Origin: Doryteuthis pealeii
Taxonomy: Eukaryota > Mollusca > Cephalopoda > Myopsida > Loliginidae
Assembly (NCBI GenBank): GCA_023376005.1
Contig: CM042160.1
Location: forward strand, 84,103,229 to 84,167,228
Direction: 5' to 3'
DNA: 64,000 nucleotides
Of this stretch, positions 46,601-57,750 are shown one piece after another. A program made the position numbers and the translations under genes. The stretch's first letter is position 1. Each line of letters opens with the position of its first letter. The notes below the pieces were generated by a model that was given only the letters and a program-made list of their open reading frames with translations, had not been told where the DNA came from and did no database searches.

Positions 46601-49449
46601 GATCGGTGTGCTTGAATTAATAGCGTCGATCCCAGAGGGCCATCCCTCCAGGCATTACCTGCCCCCTTGGGGACAGGGCTGGGTTTATTGCCCAGCGCCT
46701 GAGGCGCCCCCCTTGAGGGGGAATGCCGATGGGATCGACGCAATTTTTGTTCTTTCCCACCCATTAGCTTCGGCTTGTGGGTGGGCCCACGTTAAAAACG
46801 GAGCCTTGTGCCCAGCCCATACAAGTGGGGTATGAGGCAAATACCTTCCACAACCAACCCGTCCTTCGGGACGGGGTCCAGTGTGCTTCGGCCACTGGAT
46901 CGGTGTGCTTGAATTAATAGCGTCGATCCCAGAGGGCCATCCCTCCAGGCATTACCTGCCCCCTTGGGGACAGGGCTGGGTTTATTGCCCAGCGCCTGAG
47001 GCGCCCCCCTTGAGGGGGAATGCCGATGGGATCGACGCAATTTTTGTTCTTTCCACCCATGAGCTTCGGCTTGTGGGTGGGCCCACGTTAAAACGGAGCC
47101 TTGTGCCCAGCCCATACAAGTGGGGTATGAGGCAAATACCTTCCACAACCAACCCGTCCTTCGGGACGGGGGTCCAGTGTGCTTCGGCCACTGGATCGGT
47201 GTGCTTGAATTAATAGCGTCGATCCCAGAGGGCCATCCCTCCAGGCATTACCTGCCCCCTTGGGGACAGGGCTGGGTTTATTGCCCAGCGCCTGAGGCGC
47301 CCCCTTGAGGGGGAATGCCGATGGGATCGACGCAATTTTTGTTCTTTCCCACCCATGAGCTTCGGCTTGTGGGTGGGCCCACGTTAAAACGGAGCCTTGT
47401 GCCCAGCCCATACAAGTGGGGTATGAGGCAAATACCTTCCACAACCAACCCGTCCTTCGGACGGGGGTCCAGTGTGCTTCGGCCACTGGATCGGTGTGCT
47501 TGAATTAATAGCGTCGATCCCAGAGGGCCATCCCTCCAGGCATTACCTGCCCCCTTGGGGACAGGGCTGGGTTTATTGCCCAGCGCCTGAGGCGCCCCTT
47601 GAGGGGGAATGCCGATGGGATCGACGCAATTTTTGTTCTCTCCACCCATTAGCTTCGGCTTGTGGGTGGGCCCACGTTAAAACGGAGCCTTGTGCCCAGT
47701 CCATACAGGTGGGGTATGAGACAAATAAATTCCACCTACAACCCGTCTTTCGGGACGGGGGTCCAGTGCGCTTCGGCCACTGGATCGGTGGGCTTGAATT
47801 AATAGCGTCGATCCCAGAGGGCCATCCCTCCAGGCATTACCTGCCCCTTTGGGGGCAGGGCTGGGTTTATTGCCCAGCGCCTGAGGCGCCCCCTTGAGGG
47901 GGAATGCCGACGGGATCGACGCAATTTTTTGTTCTTTCCCACCCATGAGCTTCAGTTTGTGGGTGGGCCCACGTTAAAACGGAGCCTTGTGCCCAGCCCA
48001 TACAAGTGGGGTATGAGGCAAATACCTTCCACCCCCAACCCGTCTTGAATTAATAGCGTCGATCCCAGAGGGCCATCCCTCCAGGCATTACCTGCCCCTT
48101 TGGGGGCAGGGCTGGGTTTATTGCCCAGCGCCTGAGGCGCCCCCTTGAGGGGGAATGCCGACGGGATCGACGCAATTTTTGTTCTCGCCCACCCATTAGC
48201 TTCGGCTTGTGGGTGGGCCCACGTTAAAACGGAGACTTGTGCCCAGTCCATACAGGTGGTGTATGAGACAAATAAATAATTCCACCTCCAACCCGGCCTT
48301 CGGGACGGGGGTCCAGTGCGCTTCGGCCACTGGACCGGTGAGATGGTAAATTAATAGCGTCGATCCCAGAGGGTCATCCCTCCAGGCAATACCTGCCCCC
48401 TTGACTTAAAGGGGCAGGGCTGGGTTTATTGCCCAGCGCCTGAGGCGCCCCCTTGAGGGGGAATGCCGACGGGATCGACGCAATTTTTCCACCTGCCACC
48501 CATGAGTCTCGGCTTGTGGATGGTCCCACATAAATAGGGTCTTCGTGCCTGACCCGGTACGAGTGGCGGACTGGGAAAATAAAATCCCACCTCCAACCCG
48601 TCCTTCGGGACGGGGGTCCAGTGCGCTTCGGCCACTGGATCGGTGTGATTGAATCACCCCAGGCAATACCTGCCCCCTTGGGGGCAGGGCTGGGAGTATT
48701 GCCCAGCGCCCGAGGCGCCCCCTTTAGGGGGAATGCCGACGGGATCGACGCAATTTTTGTTCTCTCCCACCCATTAGCTTCGGCTTGTGGGTGGGCCCAC
48801 GTTAAAACGGAGCCTTGTGCCCAGTCCATACAAGTGGGGTATGAGACAAATAAATCATCCCACCTCCAACCCGTCCTTCGGGACGGGGGTCCAGTGTGCT
48901 TAGGCCACTGGATCGGTGTGCTTGAATTAATAGCGTCGATCCCAGAGGGCCATCCCTCCATGCAATAGCTGCCCCTTTGGGGGCAGGGCTGGGTTTATTG
49001 CCCAGCGCCTGAGGGGCCCCTCCTTGAGGGGGAATGCCGATGGGATCGACGCAATTTTTGTTATCTCCCACCCATTAGCTTCGGCTTGTGGGTGGGCCCA
49101 CGTTAAAACGGAGCCTTGTGCCCAGTCCATACAGGTGGAGTATGAGACAAATAAATCATTACACTACCAGCCCGTCCTTCGTGGCGGGGGTCCGGTGTGC
49201 TTAGGCCACTGTTTAAATTAATAGTGTCGATCCCAGGGGGCTATCCCCCCTGGCAATACCTGCCCCCTTGACTTAAAGGGGCAGGGCTGGGTTTATTGCC
49301 CAACGCCTGAGGCACCCCCCTTGATGGGGAATGCCGACGGGATCGACGCAATTTTTGTTCTTTCCCACCCATGAGCTTCGGTTTGTGGGTGGGCCCACGT
49401 TAAAACGTGGCCTTGTGCACAGCCCATACAAGTGGGGTATGAGGCAAAT
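40662..49449. repeat. GC-rich satellite array of about 30 hairpin-rich units of about 295 bp
   Basis: Tandem head-to-tail units recur at spacings of 290-297 bp (for example the 'tccagtg' word at 40691, 40981, 41276 ... 45100, 45397, 45694). The DNA is about 60 percent GC by eye in an AT-rich neighbourhood. In the unit 45080-45376, stems are: 45080-45097 (CCCGTCC-TTCG-GGACGGG); 45101-45121 (TTCG-capped); 45143-45153 with 45251-45261 (11 bp, GCGTCGATCCC/GGGATCGACGC) closing a multi-branch domain with 45155-45168, 45171-45176/45242-45247, 45178-45197, 45198-45216, 45217-45225 and 45228-45241; and 45276-45305 (CCCACCCA/TGGGTGGG with an AGC-TTCG-GCT tip). Open frames cross it on both strands because units near 297 bp are close to a multiple of three. 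They switch frame constantly and are not genes. Function unknown. Confidence 0.97.
42800..47650. repeat. Homogenised core of the satellite array
   Basis: Units in this interval share diagnostic variants 'ccttggggacagg', 'gccgatggg' and 'ggcttgtgggtggg', while units to the left (40662-42740) and right (47700-49449) have 'ctttggggcagg' or 'ctttgggggcagg', 'gccgacggg' and mostly 'ggtttgtgggtggg' on the left. Successive core units differ mainly by one-base changes in C or G runs. Confidence 0.85.
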
Positions 49450-49655
49450 TGAAATTTTCTATTTTGTTAACTGGTTTATTTATGCATTTGTTATATCCTT
49501 TGTTTTGTTATATTTTTAGTTTACGGTAAACCACGTCGACTGTATCAAAGACTCAAGGGTACAGAAGACCAATAAATACCTGTGAAAATCAAAAACTACT
49601 TTGTTCTTCGTAATGCTAGTACAACCTGCTTGCTCTATTATTTATCCATAGTTAA
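49450..49655. other. Array flank, no gene seen
   Basis: The array stops abruptly after the 'gaggcaaat' of its last unit, and AT-rich unique sequence begins. Nothing is annotated until the tRNA-like motif. Confidence 0.5.
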
Positions 49656-49965
49656 AGGCCGGTTTAGCTCAGTCGGTAGAGCTTCCTGGTCCGATACCGA
49701 CCCTCGCCAATTCAGCGTATGAGTAGCACAGGGATCTGTGCGGTAAAGTAAGAAGCCAATTGTAGGTGTGGTGCTCCACTTCAGAGGCAAAAACAATCTC
49801 CTTGGTCTAGTGCTAGTGAAAAGGTGATAGACTCCCTCGCTGTCTGGCTGACATCACCCTGACGACTTTACAAAAGGAGAGAAGAGATGGATTCATGCCT
49901 TTCCAAAGGGCATTAGTGCGAAGTGAAATGCAAACAATCTCATCCAGGATTTGAGCTCTGGTCAT
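49656..49965 (+). repeat. tRNA-Lys-like SINE
   Basis: Starts GGCCGGTTTAGCTCAGTCGG then TAGAGC, which is the 5' half and A-box of a tRNA of the Lys type. Unrelated-looking SINE body follows, and the 3' part (49885-49962) matches the dispersed sequence at 8590-8665. tRNA-derived SINEs are known from cephalopods; which described family this is cannot be told here. Confidence 0.6.
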
Positions 49966-50299
49966 AAATAAACTGAAATGCCATTAATCTGTCCCAACAC
50001 CCCGAACAACCTAATTTTTTGTAACGTTTATTTTTACGAAGTTTTGACGAAAAATAGCAAATAATAAAATAGAATATTATGAATTATATGCTGCAATATG
50101 TTTTAATGTGTATCATATTATAAATAATATTTTTCTTTGATGTAAAAAATTTGGAAACTTGCACGTTTTCAGTGAACTTATTAACATAAGCGTATCTGAA
50201 GCTCACTCGTAGGTAAAATTTTAGCTCTCAACACAAGTGACAGCTCGTAACTCGGAAAAGTCATGAATTAGAGCACTCGTAAGTCAAGGTAACACTGTA

Positions 50300-50765
50300 T
50301 CACCATCATCATCATCACCGTCATCATCATGTCGTGCTAGTAGCACGGATATCCATGACAATCTTTCGCCAACCGTCCCTATCATTCATTGCCCTCGGGA
50401 AGGTCCTCTGCGCAGCATCCAGTATCTGTACAGAGCTGGTCAATGTACGTCCTTGATTGTCGGCCCGTACTAGCATATTCATGTGCTGGTTTAGATAGGA
50501 GAACGTCACTTATGAGTTCGTCCTTGCTTCTCCTGCAGTGTCCAACATGTCCTTTTTCGTCTACCTCGGGTGGTTTGTGTGATAGGAGGCAGGTGGTCGT
50601 ACAGCTGCTTCATTGTATGGTGTTGTACCCACGATTTGTTCAGGATTACACACAGCATTCTTGTGCCGCCCCCATCTAACTTCTTCACTAGGCGCTTCGT
50701 TAAGGTGCAGCCATACAGTAGTACTGATACAACTATGGCTTGGAAGATTTGTCACTTTAACTTGT
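50300..50765 (-). mobile_element. LINE 3'-end fragment
   Basis: On the minus strand, broken frames read LPPITQTTRGRRKRTCWTLQ (50506-50688 region) then DAAQRTFPRAMNDRDGWRKIVMDIRATS (50327-50509), close to the C-terminal tail common in RTE/BovB-type LINE ORFs (LPPISQTI-x-x-RR-x-RHAGHC ... DRDGWR-x-x-V-x-(D/E)IRA). It ends in an ATC/ATG-rich tail at 50301-50335, as expected for the 3' end. It is not in frame as one protein. Confidence 0.75.
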
Positions 50766-50864
50766 CAGTGAGATTTAATTTCCATATGTCTGATAATCTA
50801 TAAACTTCATGAAAAGAACTAATTTTATGTAATCTAAACTATTTATGTAAGTTAAGCTAAATTA

Positions 50865-51150
50865 ATTAACTGATTAAATGCAAAAATGTAAATCCTAATT
50901 ATCTGGTGTCGCTTAATCGCCGAATTATTATTTCTTATAAGAGTCGTCACCTCAGCTAAATAATGAACCGGTCCATTTTTATTAGAAAGAAAGAAAGGGA
51001 AGGAATAGGACATACTACACAGGAAAAATATAATATGAAAGAACGAAAGAAAGTAGGGGAAAGATATATAGTGAGCGCGCAGAAGCGATAAAGCTAATCT
51101 GTTTCTATCGAGCATAATGAAAATAGGAAAAGGAGAGAGAGAGCGAGAGC

Positions 51151-51186
<36 letters not shown>

Positions 51187-51330
51187 CAGAGACAGAGACA
51201 GAGAGAGTTAAATCAATATTATTTTACTTTCTACATATTGAACTAACTGTAATAGCTCTTAAGTAAACATATCAAACGTCGTAATAATTAAAGTATCATA
51301 CTGTGGTATATCCACAGGTTCTGCTAGTAG
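50865..51330 (-). mobile_element. Family B inverted-repeat element, minus-oriented copy
   Basis: Matches, in reverse, the elements at 57095-57750 and 59806-60190. Shared blocks are a (C/A)CAG-GATATACCACAG start at about 51305-51320, a CT-rich middle (GA on this strand, including the (GA)n and CAGAGA run at 51130-51207), and the 'gaccggtccatttttatta' / 'cagataattaggatt' blocks. Confidence 0.65.
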
Positions 51331-51716
51331 TAAATGTTCCATGTATGAGATGGATCTGTAAAAATAGAATGTCTTAGAACTGGTCTTCAAACTTGGGGCC
51401 GAGGACAACAGGGGCACGCAATGTCAACGACGGGGATCCATAGATGCTGTTAGGGTGTATTGAAACTTTATATTATCCAAGTAACGATAGAACCGCAAAT
51501 TCGTTACTTGTACACACTAATGAAAATTCAGTTTAAACAGCAACCACTCCCAAAAACTTTGTATATTCATATATTTATATACATTCATTCGGTATCGTAC
51601 ACATTTCAATTAGCTTACTAATTAAAAATAAAAGAACTAGTCATTTTTGACATTAACTGGATTGGACAAGACATTATATCGGGGATGGTCAAACAGCGGC
51701 TCACGAGCTTCATTCT

Positions 51717-51763
51717 GACATTTGACCTTTAAGGTACAGCTCGTGGAAATTTTCATTGATAAA

Positions 51764-51800
<37 letters not shown>

Positions 51801-51811
51801 TTCTCTATCTA

Positions 51812-51866
<55 letters not shown>

Positions 51867-52057
51867 CCATCTATTTGTTTATCTATTTACTACTTGGAGT
51901 AAAACACAAAATAGGCCTCAATGGTGTCGTAGACATTGTATTTTTGTTATAAAAATGTGATAATGAGACTAATTTTATAAGGTCGAAATCTGATTTAAAT
52001 ATATCTAATTATTTGACCTTTAATTTGACCTCGTGGAAATTTTCACAATTTTTCATT

Positions 52058-52128
<71 letters not shown>

Positions 52129-52540
52129 TCTCTCTCTCTCTGTATCTATCTATCTATCTATCGACTACTTTGTTCAGTGCAGTTAGACTAACTTAACAGC
52201 CAGATTTTAGACGACTTACAGCCAAGATGGAGACCCCCAAGACCACTACTAGCAGTAAATAGCACAATTACAGCCCTCGATACTATTGAGGCATTTAACT
52301 CAATACTTTGATGTTATTAGAGATGATTAAACTTGTATTTAGAAACAGCAAGAAATTTTATTTTTAGATATTTTCAGTCCACGACATCATAGATGCCTAT
52401 TTTTTTATTAAATAATCTATATATTAATACTCGTGTTCCTTAAAATCTTATTATGAGACTAATTTCGTACGGTGGAAATCCGATTAAAATTTCTTTATTT
52501 TTTTCTTTATTTTTTTACATATTTTATTTTTCATTGGGTG

Positions 52541-52610
<70 letters not shown>

Positions 52611-52630
52611 GGTTTGTTTAGTGCAGTTAG
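51717..52630 (+). repeat. Three diverged copies of a segment carrying (CT)n
   Basis: The sequence 'ctcgtggaaattttca' followed by (CT)n and a 'gttcagtgcagttagac' block is seen at 51717-51960, 52013-52190 and 52450-52640, each with its own (CT)n tract (51767-51806, 52061-52140, 52542-52605). This looks like a local tandem duplication of about 300-430 bp. Confidence 0.65.
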
Positions 52631-53095
52631 ACCAACTTATCATTATTTGTTCAAAGTCTGATAATTAATTAGAATTAAAAAAAAATAAGGTTTATTTATC
52701 CATGGCTGAAAAAAAAACAAAAAAAAAACTCATTACCTGACCAAAAAGATTTGAGTTCAAATTAGGGTACGTTTCGATTTTTATGAAACCTTCATCAGGA
52801 CATTAGGATGGTAAAAACGTTGTCTGAACAGTGATAGAAAATTGTGTAGGGATTGGTACAACTGAGGACGTACCAATTTTCTTTTTTCAAAAAAAAGTAA
52901 CGCTGCCAAACGGCAATGAATCTTTTTCTCTATACATTTTCTCATCTCCCGTTATTTTGGAAAAAACAACAAAAACAAAAAAACAAATAAAAAAAACCCA
53001 TAAAAAACAAAAAAAAAAAACAACACAAAAAAATCTCCCCCAAAACATCGCTAATCAGACAATACTTTTTATTCCTTTCTTTCCTTCTTTTCATT

Positions 53096-53400
53096 TTTTC
53101 AGTATGTTCGATTGAAACAGATTAGTTATCACTTCCGCGCGTTCACCCACTCTCTCTGTCTTTCCCCGACTCTCTTTCTTTCTTTCTTTCTTTCTTATTA
53201 AATTTTTTATGTGTATCATGTCTTTTTTCTTCCATTTTTCTATGTACTATGTCATTTTTCTTCCATTTTTTAAATAATAAAACAGAATGGTACATTATTT
53301 AGCTAACTGAAAATTCGGCGGATAAGCAACATCAGATAAATAGGATTTACATTTTTGCATTTCATCTTGGCTTATTTGGACGGTCTCATTTCTTGTATAT
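53096..53400 (+). mobile_element. Family B element, partial copy
   Basis: Shares 'ttcgattgaaacagattag', the CT-rich run, 'aacagaatggtacattattt', 'ggcggataagcaacatcag' and 'ttggacggtctcattt' with the copy at 57095-57750. Confidence 0.65.
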
Positions 53401-53529
53401 TGAATTACCTTCCCCTGAAATTATAACCTTTTTGTCTATAGCATTATGACTCAGTTTGGGCGGTTAAATAATTAATTATGAATATAAAAGAACTATGTTT
53501 ATTTTAATTTATTTAATTACTTTATAAAT

Positions 53530-53700
53530 TGGAACTTCACCATCAGATAGAGTTTAACATCATACCCAGGACACAAAGACCTTCAGCCACCGCCATGTAG
53601 CACATATATGATAAAAAAGGGTTGAGGCTCGCCATAATGGCAACAGGGAAGGGACAACCATATAGGTGCTAGAGCTTGATGTGACCAGCCGATTGAATGG
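53530..53700. mobile_element. Family A fragment
   Basis: Contains 'ggaacttcaccatcagatag', 'gtttaacatcatacccagg' and 'gtgctagagcttgatgtgac' in the same order as the interior of other family A copies. No termini. Confidence 0.6.
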
Positions 53701-53748
53701 AGGGGACGTACTAATATGGAATAAAATAAAATGTTCTGTGTTTTTATC

Positions 53749-53753
<5 letters not shown>

Positions 53754-53801
<48 letters not shown>
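53754..53801. repeat. (AAT)n microsatellite
   Basis: About 48 bp of perfect ATA/AAT trinucleotide. Confidence 0.95.
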
Positions 53802-53811
53802 CGTTTTCCTT

Positions 53812-54295
53812 AATTGTACGACCGTTATACTTCTTGCAACACCTTCTGGATAAAAATGAGACCGTCCAAATCGTCCAAGATGAAATGTAAAAATATAAAT
53901 CCTGATTATCTGGTGTTGCTTATCCGCATCTTTTCATTATTATTATTTTTCAGATTAGCGTTGTTGCTTCCACACATTCACCCCCTTTCTCTATCTTCTC
54001 CTACTCTCTTTTTCTTTCTTTCTTATTATATTTTATCTGTGTAGCATGTCCTTTTTCTTCCCTTTCTTCCTTTATAATAAAAACGGAATGGTTCATTATT
54101 TAGCTGAAGTGACGACACTCATACGAAATAAGAATTTAGCATATAAACGACATCAGATAATTATTTACATTTTTAAGGGAGACAATTATGATTCGAACCA
54201 ACTGAATATTTTTCAGTTTTTTAAGATTCTGACAATGAATTTGCTTATTTTGACATTCAATTGTTTACCATTATTTTATATGGTGGCCTAGAATG
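53812..54295 (+). mobile_element. Family B element with inverted terminal arm
   Basis: The left end (53814-53925: 'gtacgaccgttatacttcttg' to 'ctggtgttgcttatccgc') is the reverse complement of the right end of the copy at 57440-57548. So the family has terminal inverted repeats of about 110 bp. A tail at 54178-54295 matches 57555-57700. Confidence 0.7.
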
Positions 54296-54783
54296 GCTAA
54301 AATCCCTAAGTTTAAAGATGATTCAATGAATTTATTATTGATCGACACAACAACATTCTAAAAAGAATCATCTATCTGAAAATATATTTTTAATCTCGAT
54401 AGATTCCAAAGTGTGAATGATTATGTTTCGTTAAGTGCAAAAGGTTAAACTAATAATAAAAACAATCAAGTTGAATTTAGGACACAGATTAGAGAAAGAG
54501 GGAATCATAGCGACCCGCAGACAAGGAACGGACTTTGGATCCGGTGCAACGAGCTTAAATCCGATAATGATTAATAAATTCAATTACAACCAGCTCTCAT
54601 TAAATACTCGAACTTCACACCTCGTACGAGAAATATTATCTAATTAGCAAGAATATGCGCCCTCCGGACTTAAGTATTTAGGTTTTAATGTAATGAAATT
54701 CATCAAATTAGAAAGACTAACGAAAAAAGATTACACGCATTTTAATTGTATTTTAATTAGTTTCTATATATATAAAAAAAAAC

Positions 54784-55831
54784 TAGGGAGTAGCAAAAAA
54801 ATCGTATACTACGAGTTTTAAAAGCGAATTAAGAATAATTAAATCTATTATTTAAGGTCAAACTTTGTCTAAATCAATAAGTAGTAGCATAATAACCAAC
54901 ATTAAAAAAAGAAAAATATAATTACATATGCAGTTTATTTTAAAAAGATTTAAAACTATTTGTTTTGGTCGATTTCGACGATATCCGCCATTCAGCCTCT
55001 TTTTCAATTGTTTTAAGTACTTGTTTACAATTTTACTGTAACATTCGCGATTGCAAAAAAAAATTACCAAAAATCAGGTAATTATCCGATTTTAAGGAAA
55101 TTTTCAGTATTGATTTAACAATTAATGAATTTTATAATGCATCAGTTATTTTATTTCAAAACTTTAATTTAGTATTTTTGCTATGAAAAATTAATATATA
55201 AAATTCATTTAAAATATGAAAATCCTAATGTTAAGTTTAAAATATTTTTAGATTCTAAAAATAAATATCTACTTAATGCAAACCTTATTTTAGGCGCCAA
55301 AAGTAATAAGTTTTGAAGAAAAACTTGATTGAAAATGTACCCCCTCCCCTTTTTAAGCAGAAAAAAACATCGATGTATAATTTTTTCTTTTATAAAATAA
55401 TAGCCAATTAAATAATTATCGAAATGAGTAAAAAAGAAATCTCCAAAAAATTAATTATTTATTATTTTTTACATTTTATTTTTCGATTTTCGGTACTTAT
55501 TTTCTTATAGAAAAGCCACCGTAAAAAATTTTTTTTGTTTATATTCATAACTTCGGTCTTTTAACTCTTTATTTATACTGTAATTAGTATCAGGTAAGGA
55601 CCAACTTGAAACAATTTTACGCCCCCAACATAAGGGGAGTCAAAATTAAGTAACCTGAAAAAAAAATGAGAAAGTTTTGAAATAAAATAAATAATGCATT
55701 ATAAAGAGCATTCATTGATACATAAACACTGAAAATTTCATTAAAATCCGATAATTTCCTGATTTTTGGTAAATTATTTTCTAAAGTCATTTTGTCAAAA
55801 ACGAATTTTAGGCTCCGTTCGGCAGTCCCTA
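54784..55831. mobile_element. hAT-like MITE, copy 2
   Basis: Homologous to 2522-3590 in the same orientation. Termini TAGGGAGTAGC and the complement TAGGGACTGCC. Flanks 54776-54783 and 55832-55839 are both AAAAAAAC, a perfect 8-bp duplication, though in an A-rich context. No coding capacity. Confidence 0.75.
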
Positions 55832-56169
55832 AAAAAAACCCTTTGTAGGATTAATTTTAATACGTTGGAAAATAAAGCAATAATATTAGAGATCAATAAC
55901 ACAAAGAGTTATTGATTAACCCATTCATTATGTAAACCTTTATTTCTTAGTGATATTAATGAAACATTACAATATTTTAAACGCCCTCATAACATGGGCT
56001 GTTTTGAGGCAAATCTAAGATTTTCATAGAGACCTTGTTAATAATCTTATTCGGTGTCTGTCTATCTGTAACTAAAACTACGCCACTGCTCACGTCACAA
56101 TTCCCTCGGGAATTGCGTGAGTTTATCAAGGAGTATCTAATTTATAGTCAAACTCATTAATACATAGAA

Positions 56170-57095
56170 TAAATCTTATTGCCCTGAGTATGACATGAAA
56201 CTGTATCGAGTGGTGAAGTTTGAGGCTCTGGGAAATGTGGAGTACTCCTTCATCACCATTACTCCCAGGTCCACTGACCCGGAGTGGTAGTGCCTGTTAG
56301 GGTATCATCTACGGTTTAATAAGAAGAAAATGAGTTAACAAAAATGTGTAAAATTTGAGTTTAAAGAAAAATCAGTACCCATCAAGAATGAATAAAACAA
56401 AATGTTTTCGGCATAAAGTAACCCAACAAGGGTTGACATGCTGTAAAATCCAACCAGCCTACGAACACTATTAACAACGTCATCCACAACGAACGAAACC
56501 CGCCCTGTCGGCAGGGGCGTTAGAATGTACCGATTGCACCTCTGCAGAGGGGTAAGACTCCCCTAAATGGGGCCACCTGTTGGCCGTGGGTGGCAACCCG
56601 TGATGCTTAATGATAGAACCCAGGTGGATGAGCAGTCCATGACTTGCAATACTCCACTTTGGCCCTATCTTGGGCCCCCTCCGATCAATTGGCTGGTCAC
56701 GTCATGCCCTAGCACCTATATGATTGCCCCAACCCTATTGCCCTTGTGGCAACCCCCAACCCCTTTTTATCATATAGGTACTAGAAGGCGGTGACTGAAG
56801 GTCTACATGTCCTGGGAATGACGTTAAACTCTATCTGATGGTGAGGTTCCAGTTTTGGAGGTTTGGGGAATGTGGAGCACCCCTTCATCACCATTGCTCC
56901 CTGATCCACTCTGACCCGGAGTGGTAGTACCTGTTTAGGTCCCATCTATGGGTTAAATAGAAAAATGTATTTATAACAAAATTGTATTATCCATTAAGAA
57001 TTGATTTATTTCAAAACTTTATCGGCATTAAATGACTCACTGAGGTTGATATGCCGTAAAATCAAACCAAACCTAACCAAACCAAACGAACGAGA
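56170..57095. mobile_element. Family A element, two joined right ends
   Basis: Two right-type termini occur in the same orientation, at 56385-56455 ('ttttcggcataaagtaac' ... 'gctgtaaaatccaac') and at 57005-57065. The interior between them carries the usual order of blocks, so this is a tandem or nested pair. Confidence 0.65.
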
Positions 57096-57750
57096 CCTGT
57101 AGATATACCACAGTAGGATAATTTAATTATTACAACGTTTCATATGTTTACTTGAGAGCTATTACGAAATAATTCAATATGTAAAAAGTATATTAATTTT
57201 GATTTAATTCTCACTCTTTTTTCTTTCTTTCCCTCTTTTCATCTTTTAATTATGCTCGATTGTAACAGATTAGCATTATCGCTTCCGCGCTTACCCCTCT
57301 CTCTATCGTTCCCCTACTCTTTCATTCTTTTATTCCTATATTTTTTCTGTGCCGGAAGTCATTTCCCTTCCCTTTCTTTCTTTATGATAAAAACAGAATG
57401 GTCCACCATTTAGCTGAGTTGACGACACGGATAAGAAATAAGAATTCGGCGGATAAGTGACACCAGATAATCAGGATTTAAATTTCATCTCGAACGATTT
57501 GGACGGTCTCATTTTTAACCAGAGGGTGTTGCAAGATGATAACAGCCGTACTTTTAAGAAACAATTATAATTCGACCCAACTGAATATTTTTCAACTTTT
57601 TAAGATTCTGACAAGACCTAATGACAATGAATTTACTTTTTTCGACATTCAACATCAAACAGTTGTTTACCTTTCTTTTGTATGGTGGCCCAGCTTCTCA
57701 AATGATGCATCTGCTTCATTTTCAACACTCTATTTAACTGACAGCTTCTA
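57095..57750 (+). mobile_element. Family B element, longest copy
   Basis: Starts near 'gacctgtagatataccacag'. It contains the CT-rich middle (57220-57390) and the terminal arm 57440-57548 (ggcggataagtgacaccag ... ggtgttgcaagatgataac), whose reverse complement starts the copy at 53814. No transposase frame. Confidence 0.65.

Noticed and set aside
40662..49449. Dozens of overlapping open frames of 60-195 codons on both strands
   Set aside because: They come from a unit near 297 bp, close to a multiple of three, with high GC. They switch frame at each one-base indel, exist on both strands at once and show no domain, so they are not genes.
40662..49449. Self-cleaving ribozyme (hammerhead-type) satellite
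   Set aside because: I looked for CUGAnGA plus GAAA core elements on both strands of the unit and did not find them. HDV- or twister-like cores were not evident either.
40662..49449. CRISPR-like repeat-spacer array
   Set aside because: The whole unit is repeated with no variable spacers, and the surrounding genome is animal.
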